Below, in pieces: positions 26,945 to 35,674 of a stretch of DNA of 57,944 bases. The notes under the pieces were generated by a model, which did not search any database, was not told the origin of the DNA, and worked only from the letters and a program-made list of their open reading frames with translations. Source of the stretch: Pseudomonadota bacterium (lineage in GTDB: Bacteria > Pseudomonadota > Gammaproteobacteria > Eutrophobiales > Eutrophobiaceae); NCBI GenBank assembly GCA_022574295.1, contig JACZSJ010000005.1, positions 1-57,944 on the forward strand, read 5' to 3'. Both the position numbers and the translations under genes were made by a program. Numbering within the stretch: position 1 is the stretch's first letter; each line of letters starts with the position of its first letter.

Positions 26945-27235
26945 CTATGAGTATGGCCGCTTATCGACTCTTTCGCGTAACTCTTTACCCGGCTTGAAAT
27001 GGGGGACATGTTTAGCTGGAAGTGAAACTGGTTCACCTGATTTTGGATTCCTGCCCACACGAGGAGGACGATAATGCAAAGCGAAGCTGCCAAAACCCCG
27101 GATCTCTATCCTTTCACCATTGGACAGTGTCGTTGCCATATGTTCAAGAATCGTCTTCACCGCTGATTCGACGTCCCTGTAGGCTAATTGTGTTTGTCTT
27201 CTAGCAAGTGCTTCTATGAGTTCTGATTTAGTCAT
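26945..27235 (-). CDS. ihfB: Integration host factor subunit beta
   Basis: IhfB pairs with IhfA to bend DNA in replication, recombination and transcription. The HU/IHF fold is complete: [48 protein letters not shown] in sequence, and the beta-arm with [13 protein letters not shown] and the intercalating Pro. The frame opens at 27283, but ATG 27235 gives 96 aa and the family N-terminus. It lies downstream of rpsA, the usual rpsA-ihfB order. Confidence 0.95.
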   Translation of the reverse strand: MTKSELIEALARRQTQLAYRDVESAVKTILEHMATTLSNGERIEIRGFGSFALHYRPPRVGRNPKSGEPVSLPAKHVPHFKPGKELRERVDKRPYS

Positions 27236-27380
27236 CAAATTTTTCTCAACTTCTGTACAAGACCGCTCCGTCATACCAGACAATAAAATTCTATCAATCT
27301 GGCCCCCTATTTTCCTTTAATTACAACAGTTTAAATCATATGTGTCCTTACTTCTACAGCAGATACACAGTTTTTTTATA

Positions 27381-29051
27381 TTATTTATCCAGGTGTTCTT
27401 TCAACAAATCTCCCAGTTTACTTCCTGCAAGCTCAGAACCTGAACCATACTCTTCCACAGCAGCTGCTTCAGCATCAGATTCCTTTGCTCTGATTGATAC
27501 ATTAATCGAACGCTTTTTACGATCAATTGCAGTAATTTTAACTTCCAGTTCATCACCCCCCTTAACCTCGGTACGCGCATCATCAACTTTCGCATCCATC
27601 GAAATCTCTGAAGATTTCATATAACCCTCGACACCCTCTGCCAATGTCAGGATAACACTTCTCATTTCAACACTTTCTACAACAGCCTTTACGATAGATC
27701 CTTTTGAATTTTCAGCAACATAATTTGAGAAAGGATCTTTTCCCATTTGCTTCACACCCAGAGAAATACGTTCTCTTTCTGCATCCACTGCGAGCACAAC
27801 CGTTTCCAGTTTGTCACCTTTACTATATCCATGAATAAACTCTTCGCCAGTACCCGACCAGGTAATATCAGAAAGATGAACCAGCCCATCAATATCACCC
27901 TCAAGCCCGATAAAGATTCCAAAATCGGTAATGGATTTAATGGTACCTACAACTCTATCACCCTTGTTGTGGGTCGCAGCAAACTGTTCCCATGGATTGG
28001 GCTGGCACTGTTTCATACCAAGCGAAATACGACGTCTTTCAGCATCAATATCCAGAATAACAACATCCACTTCTTCAGCAACCTGTACCAGTTTTGATGG
28101 ATGGACATTCTTGTTTGTCCAGTCCATTTCGGATACGTGAACAAGCCCTTCAACACCCTCTTCAAGTTCAACAAAGCAACCATAGTCTGCAAGGTTGGTC
28201 ACCTTTCCGCGGAGACGGGCACCTTCAGGATAACGCTTGCTTAAATCAACCCAGGGATCATCACCCATCTGCTTAAGGCCGAGTGAAACACGATTGCGTT
28301 CACGATCAAATTTCAACACCTTGACTTCAATTTCGTCACCGACGGTCACAATTTCACTTGGGTTTTTAACTCGTTTCCAGGCCATATCAGTGATATGAAG
28401 TAATCCGTCTACACCACCCAAATCAAGGAAGGCACCATAATCTGTGGTATTTTTCACTATACCCTTAATAACCGCCCCTTCCTGTAGGGATTCGAGCAGT
28501 TCAGCACGTTCAGTTGTGTTTTCGGTTTCTACCACCGCACGACGTGAAACAACAACATTGTTCCTGCGTTGGTCGATTTTAATCACTTTAAATTCTAGCG
28601 GCTTGCCTTCCAGATAAGTGGTGTCCTTGACCGGGCGTACATCAATCAGTGAACCTGGGAGAAATGCCCTGACCTTATCTATGTCGACGGTGAAACCACC
28701 TTTGACTCTTTCAGAGATCACGCCTTTTACGATCTCGTCTGCTTCATGCGCTTTTTCCAGCGCCGTCCAGGCCATTAATCGTTTTGCTTTTTCGCGTGAG
28801 AGTCGTGTCTCACCAAAACCATCCTCTACAGCATCCAGAGAAACGTCTACTTCATCACCAATACTCACCTCGATCTCACCGTTCTCATCAAAGAATTGTG
28901 AGGCTGGAATAAATCCTTCGGATTTGAGTCCTGCGTTTACAACGACGGTGTCCTGACTGATATCTACCACCGTAGCACTGACGATGGAACCTGGGCGCAT
29001 TTTGCCCTCAATTTGACTTTGTTCAAAAAGTTCGGCGAAACTTTCACTCAT
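27381..29051 (-). CDS. rpsA: 30S ribosomal protein S1
   Basis: S1 binds mRNA leaders and helps 30S subunits initiate on structured or weak Shine-Dalgarno mRNAs. Six S1 (OB-fold) repeats are visible through recurring segments such as [40 protein letters not shown] and [18 protein letters not shown]. The length of 556 aa matches E. coli (557). The AGAGG motif in the leader sits about 12 nt from the ATG, a long spacing, in line with the autoregulated rpsA initiation known in E. coli. Confidence 0.97.
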   Translation of the reverse strand: MSESFAELFEQSQIEGKMRPGSIVSATVVDISQDTVVVNAGLKSEGFIPASQFFDENGEIEVSIGDEVDVSLDAVEDGFGETRLSREKAKRLMAWTALEKAHEADEIVKGVISERVKGGFTVDIDKVRAFLPGSLIDVRPVKDTTYLEGKPLEFKVIKIDQRRNNVVVSRRAVVETENTTERAELLESLQEGAVIKGIVKNTTDYGAFLDLGGVDGLLHITDMAWKRVKNPSEIVTVGDEIEVKVLKFDRERNRVSLGLKQMGDDPWVDLSKRYPEGARLRGKVTNLADYGCFVELEEGVEGLVHVSEMDWTNKNVHPSKLVQVAEEVDVVILDIDAERRRISLGMKQCQPNPWEQFAATHNKGDRVVGTIKSITDFGIFIGLEGDIDGLVHLSDITWSGTGEEFIHGYSKGDKLETVVLAVDAERERISLGVKQMGKDPFSNYVAENSKGSIVKAVVESVEMRSVILTLAEGVEGYMKSSEISMDAKVDDARTEVKGGDELEVKITAIDRKKRSINVSIRAKESDAEAAAVEEYGSGSELAGSKLGDLLKEHLDK

Positions 29052-29084
29052 GAAAAATAATTACCTCTGCTCCAGTCCTGTCTT

Positions 29085-29116
29085 TCCCAGTTCTGGCATA
29101 TCCCAGTTCTGGCATA
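29085..29116. repeat. 16-bp tandem duplication in the rpsA leader
   Basis: TCCCAGTTCTGGCATA occurs twice in direct succession (29085-29100 and 29101-29116), 34-65 bp upstream of the rpsA ATG. On the transcribed strand this is a repeated leader segment, placed where S1 autoregulatory structure lies in E. coli. The two copies are identical, suggesting a recent duplication. Confidence 0.6.
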
Positions 29117-29208
29117 TCGTAGGCTGGTGAGTCTATGCAAATACATTACTGCACAACTGTTAGTTAATAAAATTAGCCAATACAACAACTCATCACCTCA
29201 CCTCACGC

Positions 29209-29907
29209 TCAACACTTCGAACAAGCGTCTGGCAAGGTCTCCCGAACCAGTTTTTCTATCTTCAGTATCACAGTAGAGATTTCCAATGTCGTTGTGTCGA
29301 CAACGATGGCATCGTCTGCGGGCTTTAGTGGTGATATAGTTCTCTGACTATCCCTTGTATCTCTCTCGGCTATATCAGCCGTGAGGCGCGGGAGGTTAAC
29401 ACTAAACCCTTTCTGCTTCAACTGCTTATACCGCCTTTTGGCACGTTCAGCAGCGGAAGCGATGAGGTATATTTTTAGTGGGGCATCGGCAAAAACTACG
29501 GTTCCCATATCTCGTCCATCAGCAACCAGCCCCGGCTTTTGTCGAAATTTCCTTTGTCTTTCCAGCAAGGCAGACCTTACTTCAGACAAAGTAGCTATTT
29601 GTGATGCAGAATTACCGCATTCCTCTGTCCTTATCTGCTGGCTGATATCATTGCCTTCGAAAATAACCGTCACATCCTTTCCCGGCTGGGGCCTGTCAAA
29701 CACGACGTCTAATGATTCGGCCAGTTCAGCAATGCCTGGTTCATTATCCCTTGCAAGATCATATTTTTCGGCGGCAACGGCCAGAACCCTGTAGAGGGCA
29801 CCACTATCAAGAAAATTCCAGCCCAACCAGTTTGCCAAATGACTACATACCGTGCCTTTCCCCGTACCACTTGGGCCATCAACTGTGATGACGGGAATTT
29901 CAGACAT
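29209..29907 (-). CDS. cmk: Cytidylate kinase
   Basis: Cmk phosphorylates CMP and dCMP with ATP. The P-loop is GPSGTGKGT (residues 11-19); LDSGALYRVLA, VADGRDMGTVVFADAPLKIYL in two segments and the lid RDTRDSQRTISPLKPADDA with NMP-binding residues all match. The length of 232 aa is typical. It begins immediately after the aroA stop and precedes rpsA, as in E. coli. The C-terminus PDACSKC carries two cysteines without a known role. Confidence 0.95.
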   Translation of the reverse strand: MSEIPVITVDGPSGTGKGTVCSHLANWLGWNFLDSGALYRVLAVAAEKYDLARDNEPGIAELAESLDVVFDRPQPGKDVTVIFEGNDISQQIRTEECGNSASQIATLSEVRSALLERQRKFRQKPGLVADGRDMGTVVFADAPLKIYLIASAAERAKRRYKQLKQKGFSVNLPRLTADIAERDTRDSQRTISPLKPADDAIVVDTTTLEISTVILKIEKLVRETLPDACSKC

Positions 29908-31218
29908 TTAGACTTGTTCCTGAACAAGCAGATCAAGACCAGCATTTTTTGCGAGTTCAACAAACCCTGGAAAAGAGGTTTCAACATTGGCACAGTCTTT
30001 AACCGTGATCGGTGCCCTGGCATTTAAACCCGCGATGGAAAATGCCATGGCAATCCGGTGATCGGTAAAACTATTAATCTCGCCTCCTTCAATCGTACCA
30101 CCCGTCACCGTCATGCCCGTCTCCTGTTCTTCAACCTCAATGCCTAATGTTTGTAACCCTTCGCTCATTGCTGCGATTCTGTCACTTTCCTTAACACGTA
30201 ATTCTCCCGCACCAGTGAGTCTGGTGACACCTTGTGCACAGGCGGCCGCCACCATAATGACAGGAAACTCATCGATCGCCGCAGGAACCCTCGATTCAGG
30301 GATATCGATCCCATGTAATTCTGATGTTCTTACCTGAATGTCAGCAATGGGCTCTCCACTGACAATCTTTTCATTCAACAATGTGATATCTGCACCCATC
30401 TCTCTCAATATATGAATAACAGCATCTCTGTTTGGATTGATGCCGACATTTTCGATAATTAACTCTGAGCCTTCAGCAATGCAGGCACCAACAATGAAAA
30501 AAGCAGCTGAGGATATATCTGCAGGAACCTCAATATTCGTGCCTAGTAGAGCTCCACCACCTTCAAGAGAAATCGTATTCCCGGCACACTCAACCTGGTA
30601 AGCAAATTGTCTGAGCATCCGTTCAGTATGATCACGTGTTGCGACTGGTTCGTGAATACGTGTCCTGCCTTTTGCACTCAAGCCAGCTAATAGCAAGCTG
30701 GATTTTAATTGTGCACTCGCCACCGGCATTTCAAAGTCTATTGCAGTTAAACAGGCGCCGCCTTTGATATGGATAGGTAAGGTGCCATCTTCTGAGCAAG
30801 TGATCAGAGCATGCATTTTTTGCAGGGGGTCAATAATTCTTCGCATGGGTCGGGACATCAACGAGTGATCGCCTGTCAATTCACATTCAACCCCAAGTCC
30901 TGCGAGTAAACCAGAAAGTAAACGCACAGAGGTACCTGAGTTACCCAGATTTAGTACTTTCCCAGGTGTTGAAAGGCCACCCTTGCCGACCCCATTTACA
31001 AGAACCTCGTTTTCTGAGGTGTGTTGAATTTCAACTCCCATCGCCTTAAACGCCGCCATGGTTGCCAATGTATCTCCACCATCCAGAAACCCGGTGATAC
31101 GACTTTGTCCGTCCGCAATGGCCGCCAGCATCAATGCGCGGTGTGAAATTGATTTATCTCCTGGTACGCGAAGGTTACCGCTAAGTTTGCCACCAGGTGA
31201 AATCAAGTAATTAATCAT
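29908..31218 (-). CDS. aroA: 3-phosphoshikimate 1-carboxyvinyltransferase (EPSP synthase)
   Basis: AroA joins PEP and shikimate 3-phosphate to make EPSP in aromatic synthesis. The substrate-binding segments are visible: LRVPGDKSISHRALMLAAIA near residue 17, LNLGNSGTSVRLLSGLLAG, SAQLKSSLLLAGL, then LRVKESDRIAAM and FTDHRIAMAFSIAGL. The length of 436 aa is normal. The motif pattern NSGTSVRLL (rather than NAGTAMRPL) places it with the longer, non-enteric class of EPSP synthases. It abuts cmk and follows tyrA. Confidence 0.95.
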   Translation of the reverse strand: MINYLISPGGKLSGNLRVPGDKSISHRALMLAAIADGQSRITGFLDGGDTLATMAAFKAMGVEIQHTSENEVLVNGVGKGGLSTPGKVLNLGNSGTSVRLLSGLLAGLGVECELTGDHSLMSRPMRRIIDPLQKMHALITCSEDGTLPIHIKGGACLTAIDFEMPVASAQLKSSLLLAGLSAKGRTRIHEPVATRDHTERMLRQFAYQVECAGNTISLEGGGALLGTNIEVPADISSAAFFIVGACIAEGSELIIENVGINPNRDAVIHILREMGADITLLNEKIVSGEPIADIQVRTSELHGIDIPESRVPAAIDEFPVIMVAAACAQGVTRLTGAGELRVKESDRIAAMSEGLQTLGIEVEEQETGMTVTGGTIEGGEINSFTDHRIAMAFSIAGLNARAPITVKDCANVETSFPGFVELAKNAGLDLLVQEQV

Positions 31219-31257
31219 GTTTTTGACAGATGAGAACGCGAATATTATTCAAGGTCA

Positions 31258-32160
31258 CTATTCAGGAGAATCGTTTCGCTTCTTTCTTTGATCAGTAAAC
31301 TTATCTCTTGAAGTCTTGGCTCTTTCAAATATATTCAGCAGCGCATCACTATCGTCATTCTTGATGGCTTCTCGGATACTATCTAAATGCTGCTCGAACT
31401 GATCCATCACCTTCAGGAGTTGTTTGCGGTTTGAAAAACATATGTCGTGCCACATACGTGGATGACTCGAAGCAATTCGGGTGAAATCTGCAAAACCACC
31501 CGCCGCAAACTCAAAAATCTTGTCCCGTTCCTGCATCCCTGATAAACAATCAACCAGGGCATAAGCAAGCATATGTGGTAAATGGCTGGTTGCCGCCAGG
31601 ATCTCGTCATGTTGTTCCACATCTAAACTAACAACTTCTGCACCAGTCAGTTCCCACATGTCTATAATAACATTCAGCGCTTCATGTTCTGTCTCAGCAA
31701 CGGGTGTTAGGATAACGCGATGCGCATCAAATAATTCTGCAAATGAGGCTTCGACACCACTTGCTTCCTTCCCTGCAATGGGATGTCCAGGGACAAAACG
31801 CGTAAATAGCTCCCCCAGGTTCCCCCTTGCAGATTCAACAATTTTCCCTTTCGCACTTCCGACATCGGTGACAATAACAGTCTGCTTGAGGGAACCTGAC
31901 ATGGCCGCAAATAATGAGTCAGCCGTTGATAGCGGTGTTGCCAGGACGACAATATCGGCATCATTCACGACTTCTTTAATATTCAGACTGTAGGTATCTA
32001 TGACACCCAACTGGACAGCTTTTTGCAAATGTTTTTCATCACGCCCATAGCCAGCAACCGTTTTTACCGCATTGACTTTTTTCAGTGCGCGCGCGAGTGA
32101 GCCACCAATCAGACCGACACCGATGATTGCTATTCGCCTGGCTATAAGATTGGCTATCAT
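31258..32160 (-). CDS. tyrA: Prephenate/arogenate dehydrogenase, TyrA-type
   Basis: It oxidatively decarboxylates prephenate (or arogenate) toward tyrosine using NAD(P). The Rossmann motif is IGVGLIGGSLARALK (about residues 14-28); VVLATPLS, VTDVGSAKG, FVPGHPIAGKEASGV and the helical C-terminal domain with LAATSHLPHMLAYAL follow. There is no fused chorismate mutase, unlike enteric TyrA. It overlaps hisC by four bases and precedes aroA. Substrate and cofactor choice cannot be settled from sequence. Confidence 0.92.
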   Translation of the reverse strand: MIANLIARRIAIIGVGLIGGSLARALKKVNAVKTVAGYGRDEKHLQKAVQLGVIDTYSLNIKEVVNDADIVVLATPLSTADSLFAAMSGSLKQTVIVTDVGSAKGKIVESARGNLGELFTRFVPGHPIAGKEASGVEASFAELFDAHRVILTPVAETEHEALNVIIDMWELTGAEVVSLDVEQHDEILAATSHLPHMLAYALVDCLSGMQERDKIFEFAAGGFADFTRIASSHPRMWHDICFSNRKQLLKVMDQFEQHLDSIREAIKNDDSDALLNIFERAKTSRDKFTDQRKKRNDSPE

Positions 32161-33275
32161 GACACTGCGTTTATTCCTGTTAATACTTTATCAAGTGCAT
32201 TGATAAATTTCTCATTCTCTTCTTCCAGACCAATGGTGATCCGGAGATGATTTGGCATGCCATAATTATCAACTGGTCTTACGATAACACCTTCATGTAG
32301 TAGTTTTTTGTATATTTCCATGCCAGATTGTTCGACATCAACACAGATAAAATTTCCAACTGAGGGAATGTATTGCAGTCCCATTCTATCGAAGGCACTT
32401 GTCAACTGTTGCATTCCAGTCTGATTCAATTTGACACTCTGTTGCAGATGTTCACTATCAGCCAGAGCTGTCTCGGCGGCGGACAAGGCCGGATTATTCA
32501 CATTAAAAGGTTGCCTGACGCGGTTCATCAGATCGGCGATGTCTTTGTGTGAAATACCATAACCAATTCTCAGGCCAGCAAGACCAAAGGCCTTCGAGAA
32601 AGTACGAGTCACGAGCAAATGTGGGAATTCATTCACCCATTGAACACAATTGGGATAATCATCCTCTTGTACATATTCAAAATAGGCTTCATCCACAACA
32701 ATCACCATATGTTCCGGACTCGACTCAAGCAATGTCCTTAATGTTCGTTTATTCAACCACGTTCCGGTCGGATTATTCGGATTTGCAATAAACATGACTC
32801 GTGAGTTTTTATTGATCGCAGCCTGCATCGCGACGATATCATGTCCCCAATCTTTCGCCGGAACCACAATCGCCTTTGCTCCGACCGCCTGTGTCACCAG
32901 GGGGTAAACGGCAAAAGCATGGTCTGAAAAAATGATTTCGTGTTGTGGTTCAGTAATTGCCCTGGTAATGAGTTCAAGAATTTCATTTGAGCCATTGCCT
33001 ATGGTGATCTGATCGTCGTTGACATCATGATACTTTGCCAACGCCATTTTGAGACCATGAGCATTACCATCTGGATACCTGGATATCTCTGATGTGGATA
33101 ATATAGCTTGCTTCACTTTCACTCCCGGACCGAGTGGGTTCTCGTTTGAGGCCAACTTGATAATGTTATCTATACCAAGTTCGCGTTCCAGTTCCTCTAT
33201 GGGTTTACCTGGCTGATAAGGTTGCAAGCCAGTAACACCGGGAGTAGCCAAATTTAACAAATCACAGGCCATCAT
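32157..33275 (-). CDS. hisC: Histidinol-phosphate/aromatic aminotransferase HisC
   Basis: This PLP-dependent class I/II aminotransferase has the Lys in TRTFSKAFGLAGLRIGYG, the SNENPLGP N-terminal segment, NPNNPTGTW and VVDEAYFEY. The length of 372 aa is typical of HisC. Placed between pheA and tyrA, it probably transaminates phenylpyruvate and hydroxyphenylpyruvate as well as imidazole acetol phosphate; that is inference from context. No other his gene is in the window. Confidence 0.92.
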   Translation of the reverse strand: MMACDLLNLATPGVTGLQPYQPGKPIEELERELGIDNIIKLASNENPLGPGVKVKQAILSTSEISRYPDGNAHGLKMALAKYHDVNDDQITIGNGSNEILELITRAITEPQHEIIFSDHAFAVYPLVTQAVGAKAIVVPAKDWGHDIVAMQAAINKNSRVMFIANPNNPTGTWLNKRTLRTLLESSPEHMVIVVDEAYFEYVQEDDYPNCVQWVNEFPHLLVTRTFSKAFGLAGLRIGYGISHKDIADLMNRVRQPFNVNNPALSAAETALADSEHLQQSVKLNQTGMQQLTSAFDRMGLQYIPSVGNFICVDVEQSGMEIYKKLLHEGVIVRPVDNYGMPNHLRITIGLEEENEKFINALDKVLTGINAVS

Positions 33276-33327
33276 CTTCCAGCCAAATCTATTAGATATA
33301 TATCCGTTACAATAACGACACTAGCCA

Positions 33328-34413
33328 TTACAAAACAGCACGGGGATAAGAGCCTAACAATTTCACCGTGGAGGCACGGCCATTAAGTTTGTCCAGAGCC
33401 AGTGCCACTGAAGCTTCCTCAGCATGGCCCTCGATATCGACAAAGAATACATATTCCCACATGCCCTTGCGCGATGGTCGTGATTCAATACGAGTCAAAC
33501 TGACACCGTTATCTGAAAAACAGGCAAGCATCTCTTGCAAGGCGCCGGGTTTGTTCGGCGTTGTAAAAAGTAAGGAAGTCTTGTCATTGTCACTGGGTAA
33601 GGTCTTGTGCTGACCCAAAACAAGAAATCGGGTTGTATTGTTGGTTTCATTCTCGATATTTTTCATCAACACGGAAAGCTTATAAGTTTCGGCTGCAGTT
33701 TCACCTGCAATGGCCGCAGTATTTTCTTCGCCCGCAGCAAGACGTGCTGCCTCGGCATTACTGTTCACAGGAATACGTTCTGCTTTTAATAAATGGACAT
33801 CCAGCCAGGCGCGACATTGTGCAAATGATTGTTGATGTGAATAAACGCGCGTAATCTGGTCGATGGAATCTTCATTGCTCAGTAAATGATGATGAATTCG
33901 TAATTCGACTTCACCGCAAATCATCAGGCTGGAATTAACCAACATATCCAGTGTGTGATTGACCACGCCCTCAATTGAATTTTCTACGGGGACGACACCA
34001 TATTGACATGCCCCGGATTCCACTTCCCGAAATACCTGATCAATACTATCCATTGCAGTCGATTTGACTGAATGACCAAAATGTTTCAACGCCGCAGCTT
34101 GTGTGAAGGTCCCTTCAGGTCCCAGGTAGGCAATATCCAGAATTTGTTCCAGGGCAAGACAGGCGGACATAATTTCACGAAACAATCGGGCCATTTCCTC
34201 ATCAGATAAGGGGCCCGGATTCCTGTCTAAGATTTTCCTCAGTACCTGCGCTTCACGCTCTGGTCGATAAAAGCCATTATCGTCCTGCTGCTCACTTTTA
34301 ACTCGAGCAACTTCTGTAGCAATGCGCGCACGTTCGCTAATCAACTCCAGTAGACTTGAGTCAATCTCATCAATCCGTGCCCTTAGCTCATTTAATTTTG
34401 TATCATCAGACAT
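33328..34413 (-). CDS. pheA: Bifunctional chorismate mutase/prephenate dehydratase
   Basis: The P-protein makes phenylpyruvate from chorismate. The chorismate mutase helix bundle is at about 1-90 (LNELRARIDEIDSSLLELISERA, in segments, and FYRPEREAQVL), prephenate dehydratase at about 93-270 (AYLGPEGTFTQAAALKHFG, VPVENSIEGVVNHTLDML, NTTRFLVLG) and a C-terminal ACT regulatory domain at about 280-355 with the Phe-binding GALQEML and ESRPSR motifs. The length of 361 aa is normal. It lies between serC and hisC. Confidence 0.95.
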   Translation of the reverse strand: MSDDTKLNELRARIDEIDSSLLELISERARIATEVARVKSEQQDDNGFYRPEREAQVLRKILDRNPGPLSDEEMARLFREIMSACLALEQILDIAYLGPEGTFTQAAALKHFGHSVKSTAMDSIDQVFREVESGACQYGVVPVENSIEGVVNHTLDMLVNSSLMICGEVELRIHHHLLSNEDSIDQITRVYSHQQSFAQCRAWLDVHLLKAERIPVNSNAEAARLAAGEENTAAIAGETAAETYKLSVLMKNIENETNNTTRFLVLGQHKTLPSDNDKTSLLFTTPNKPGALQEMLACFSDNGVSLTRIESRPSRKGMWEYVFFVDIEGHAEEASVALALDKLNGRASTVKLLGSYPRAVL

Positions 34414-34479
34414 GAATATTCACAATTTAAGTCATCTCAACCGGGTTAAAAAATTAACCCCAAATTTAGCAGTTTTAAT

Positions 34480-34502
34480 TATACCTAAACTACTTGAGTA
34501 TA
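34480..34502. repeat. Truncated copy of the dispersed palindromic repeat
   Basis: TATACCTAAACTACTTG repeats the left arm of the intact copy at 47411-47458 with 15 or more identical leading bases, then jumps to a GTATA end, as if the middle were deleted. It lies in the 113-bp gap between serC and pheA. Confidence 0.5.
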
Positions 34503-34526
34503 AATCTTTTTGTAAGATGAAAAATA

Positions 34527-35672
34527 TCAGCCATTACTGCATTCAAATTCCTGCATAAAGGCAATCAGGGCATCAACACCTTCCTCAGGCATGGCATTGT
34601 ACATACTGGCACGCATGCCCCCAACACTACGATGGCCTTGCAGCGCAACTAGTCCATGATCTTTTGCTTCACTGACAAATTTTTCATTTAATGAATCATC
34701 ATTCAGTGTAAATGACACGTTCATGTTAGAGCGATATTTTGGGTTAATGGAATTGTGATAAAAATCAGAATCATCAATCACCTGATACAGTTTACCAGAT
34801 CTTATGTGGCTCAATTTTTCCATGGCTTTCAGTCCACCTTGCTGTTTGATCCATTTCAATACCAAACCTGACATATACCAACTGTAGGTGGGCGGTGTAT
34901 TGAACATTGAGTCATTTTTTGCCTGCACAGCATAGTCATACATGCTGGGGATATGCTTTGGGGCATGACCAATCAAATCTTCGCGAACGATGACAATCAC
35001 CAACCCTGAGGGACCAATATTTTTTTGTGCTCCGGCAAAAATAACACCATGACGCGAGACATTCAGGGGCCTGGACAACAAATTAGAAGTCATGTCTGAC
35101 ACCAGAGGGACATCACCTACCTCTGGTATAGAAGGGAACTCAACCCCACTGATGGTCTCATTATCGGTGTAATACACATAAGCAGCATCAGAATTCAATG
35201 ACCATGTTTTCTGTTCGGGGATAGACATCATCTGTCCACCGCCAGCACCTACTTCAGGGTCGGCAATGACATTGACCTGACAGAACCGTTCTGCTTCTTT
35301 CACCGCCTTTCCAGACCAGGTGCCGGTGTGGAAATAGTCTGCCGACTTTTTGTCTGCAAGCAAATTCAAAGGCACCATGGCAAACTGACTACTGGCTCCC
35401 CCCTGCAAAAAGAGCACCTTGTAGTTGTCAGGAATATCCAGGATATCCCTGAAATCTGCTTCTGTCTGTGCAGCAATTGACATAAATTCATCACTACGAT
35501 GACTTATCTCCATCACCGACATTCCAGAGCCATGCCAATCAAGAAATTCTGCCCTCGCAAGTTGCATGACTTCCCTTGGTAACATCGCAGGGCCTGCGCC
35601 AAAGTTATAAACCAGTCCTGAATAATTCTCCTGCGCATCCACTACCTTGAGGGTATTTATTTTCTGTTCCAT
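34527..35672 (-). CDS. serC: Phosphoserine aminotransferase SerC
   Basis: SerC transaminates 3-phosphohydroxypyruvate in serine synthesis and the matching step in PLP synthesis. VYNFGAGPAMLPREVM begins near residue 22, preceded by about 20 extra N-terminal residues without an alternative ATG before the motif. The PLP lysine is in FAGAQKNIGPSGL; GGASSQFAMVPLNLL and HRSVGGMRASMYNAM are present. The length of 381 aa is slightly above average because of that extension. It is 2 bp downstream of gyrA, as in several gammaproteobacteria. Confidence 0.95.
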   Translation of the reverse strand: MEQKINTLKVVDAQENYSGLVYNFGAGPAMLPREVMQLARAEFLDWHGSGMSVMEISHRSDEFMSIAAQTEADFRDILDIPDNYKVLFLQGGASSQFAMVPLNLLADKKSADYFHTGTWSGKAVKEAERFCQVNVIADPEVGAGGGQMMSIPEQKTWSLNSDAAYVYYTDNETISGVEFPSIPEVGDVPLVSDMTSNLLSRPLNVSRHGVIFAGAQKNIGPSGLVIVIVREDLIGHAPKHIPSMYDYAVQAKNDSMFNTPPTYSWYMSGLVLKWIKQQGGLKAMEKLSHIRSGKLYQVIDDSDFYHNSINPKYRSNMNVSFTLNDDSLNEKFVSEAKDHGLVALQGHRSVGGMRASMYNAMPEEGVDALIAFMQEFECSNG

Positions 35673-35674
35673 TA

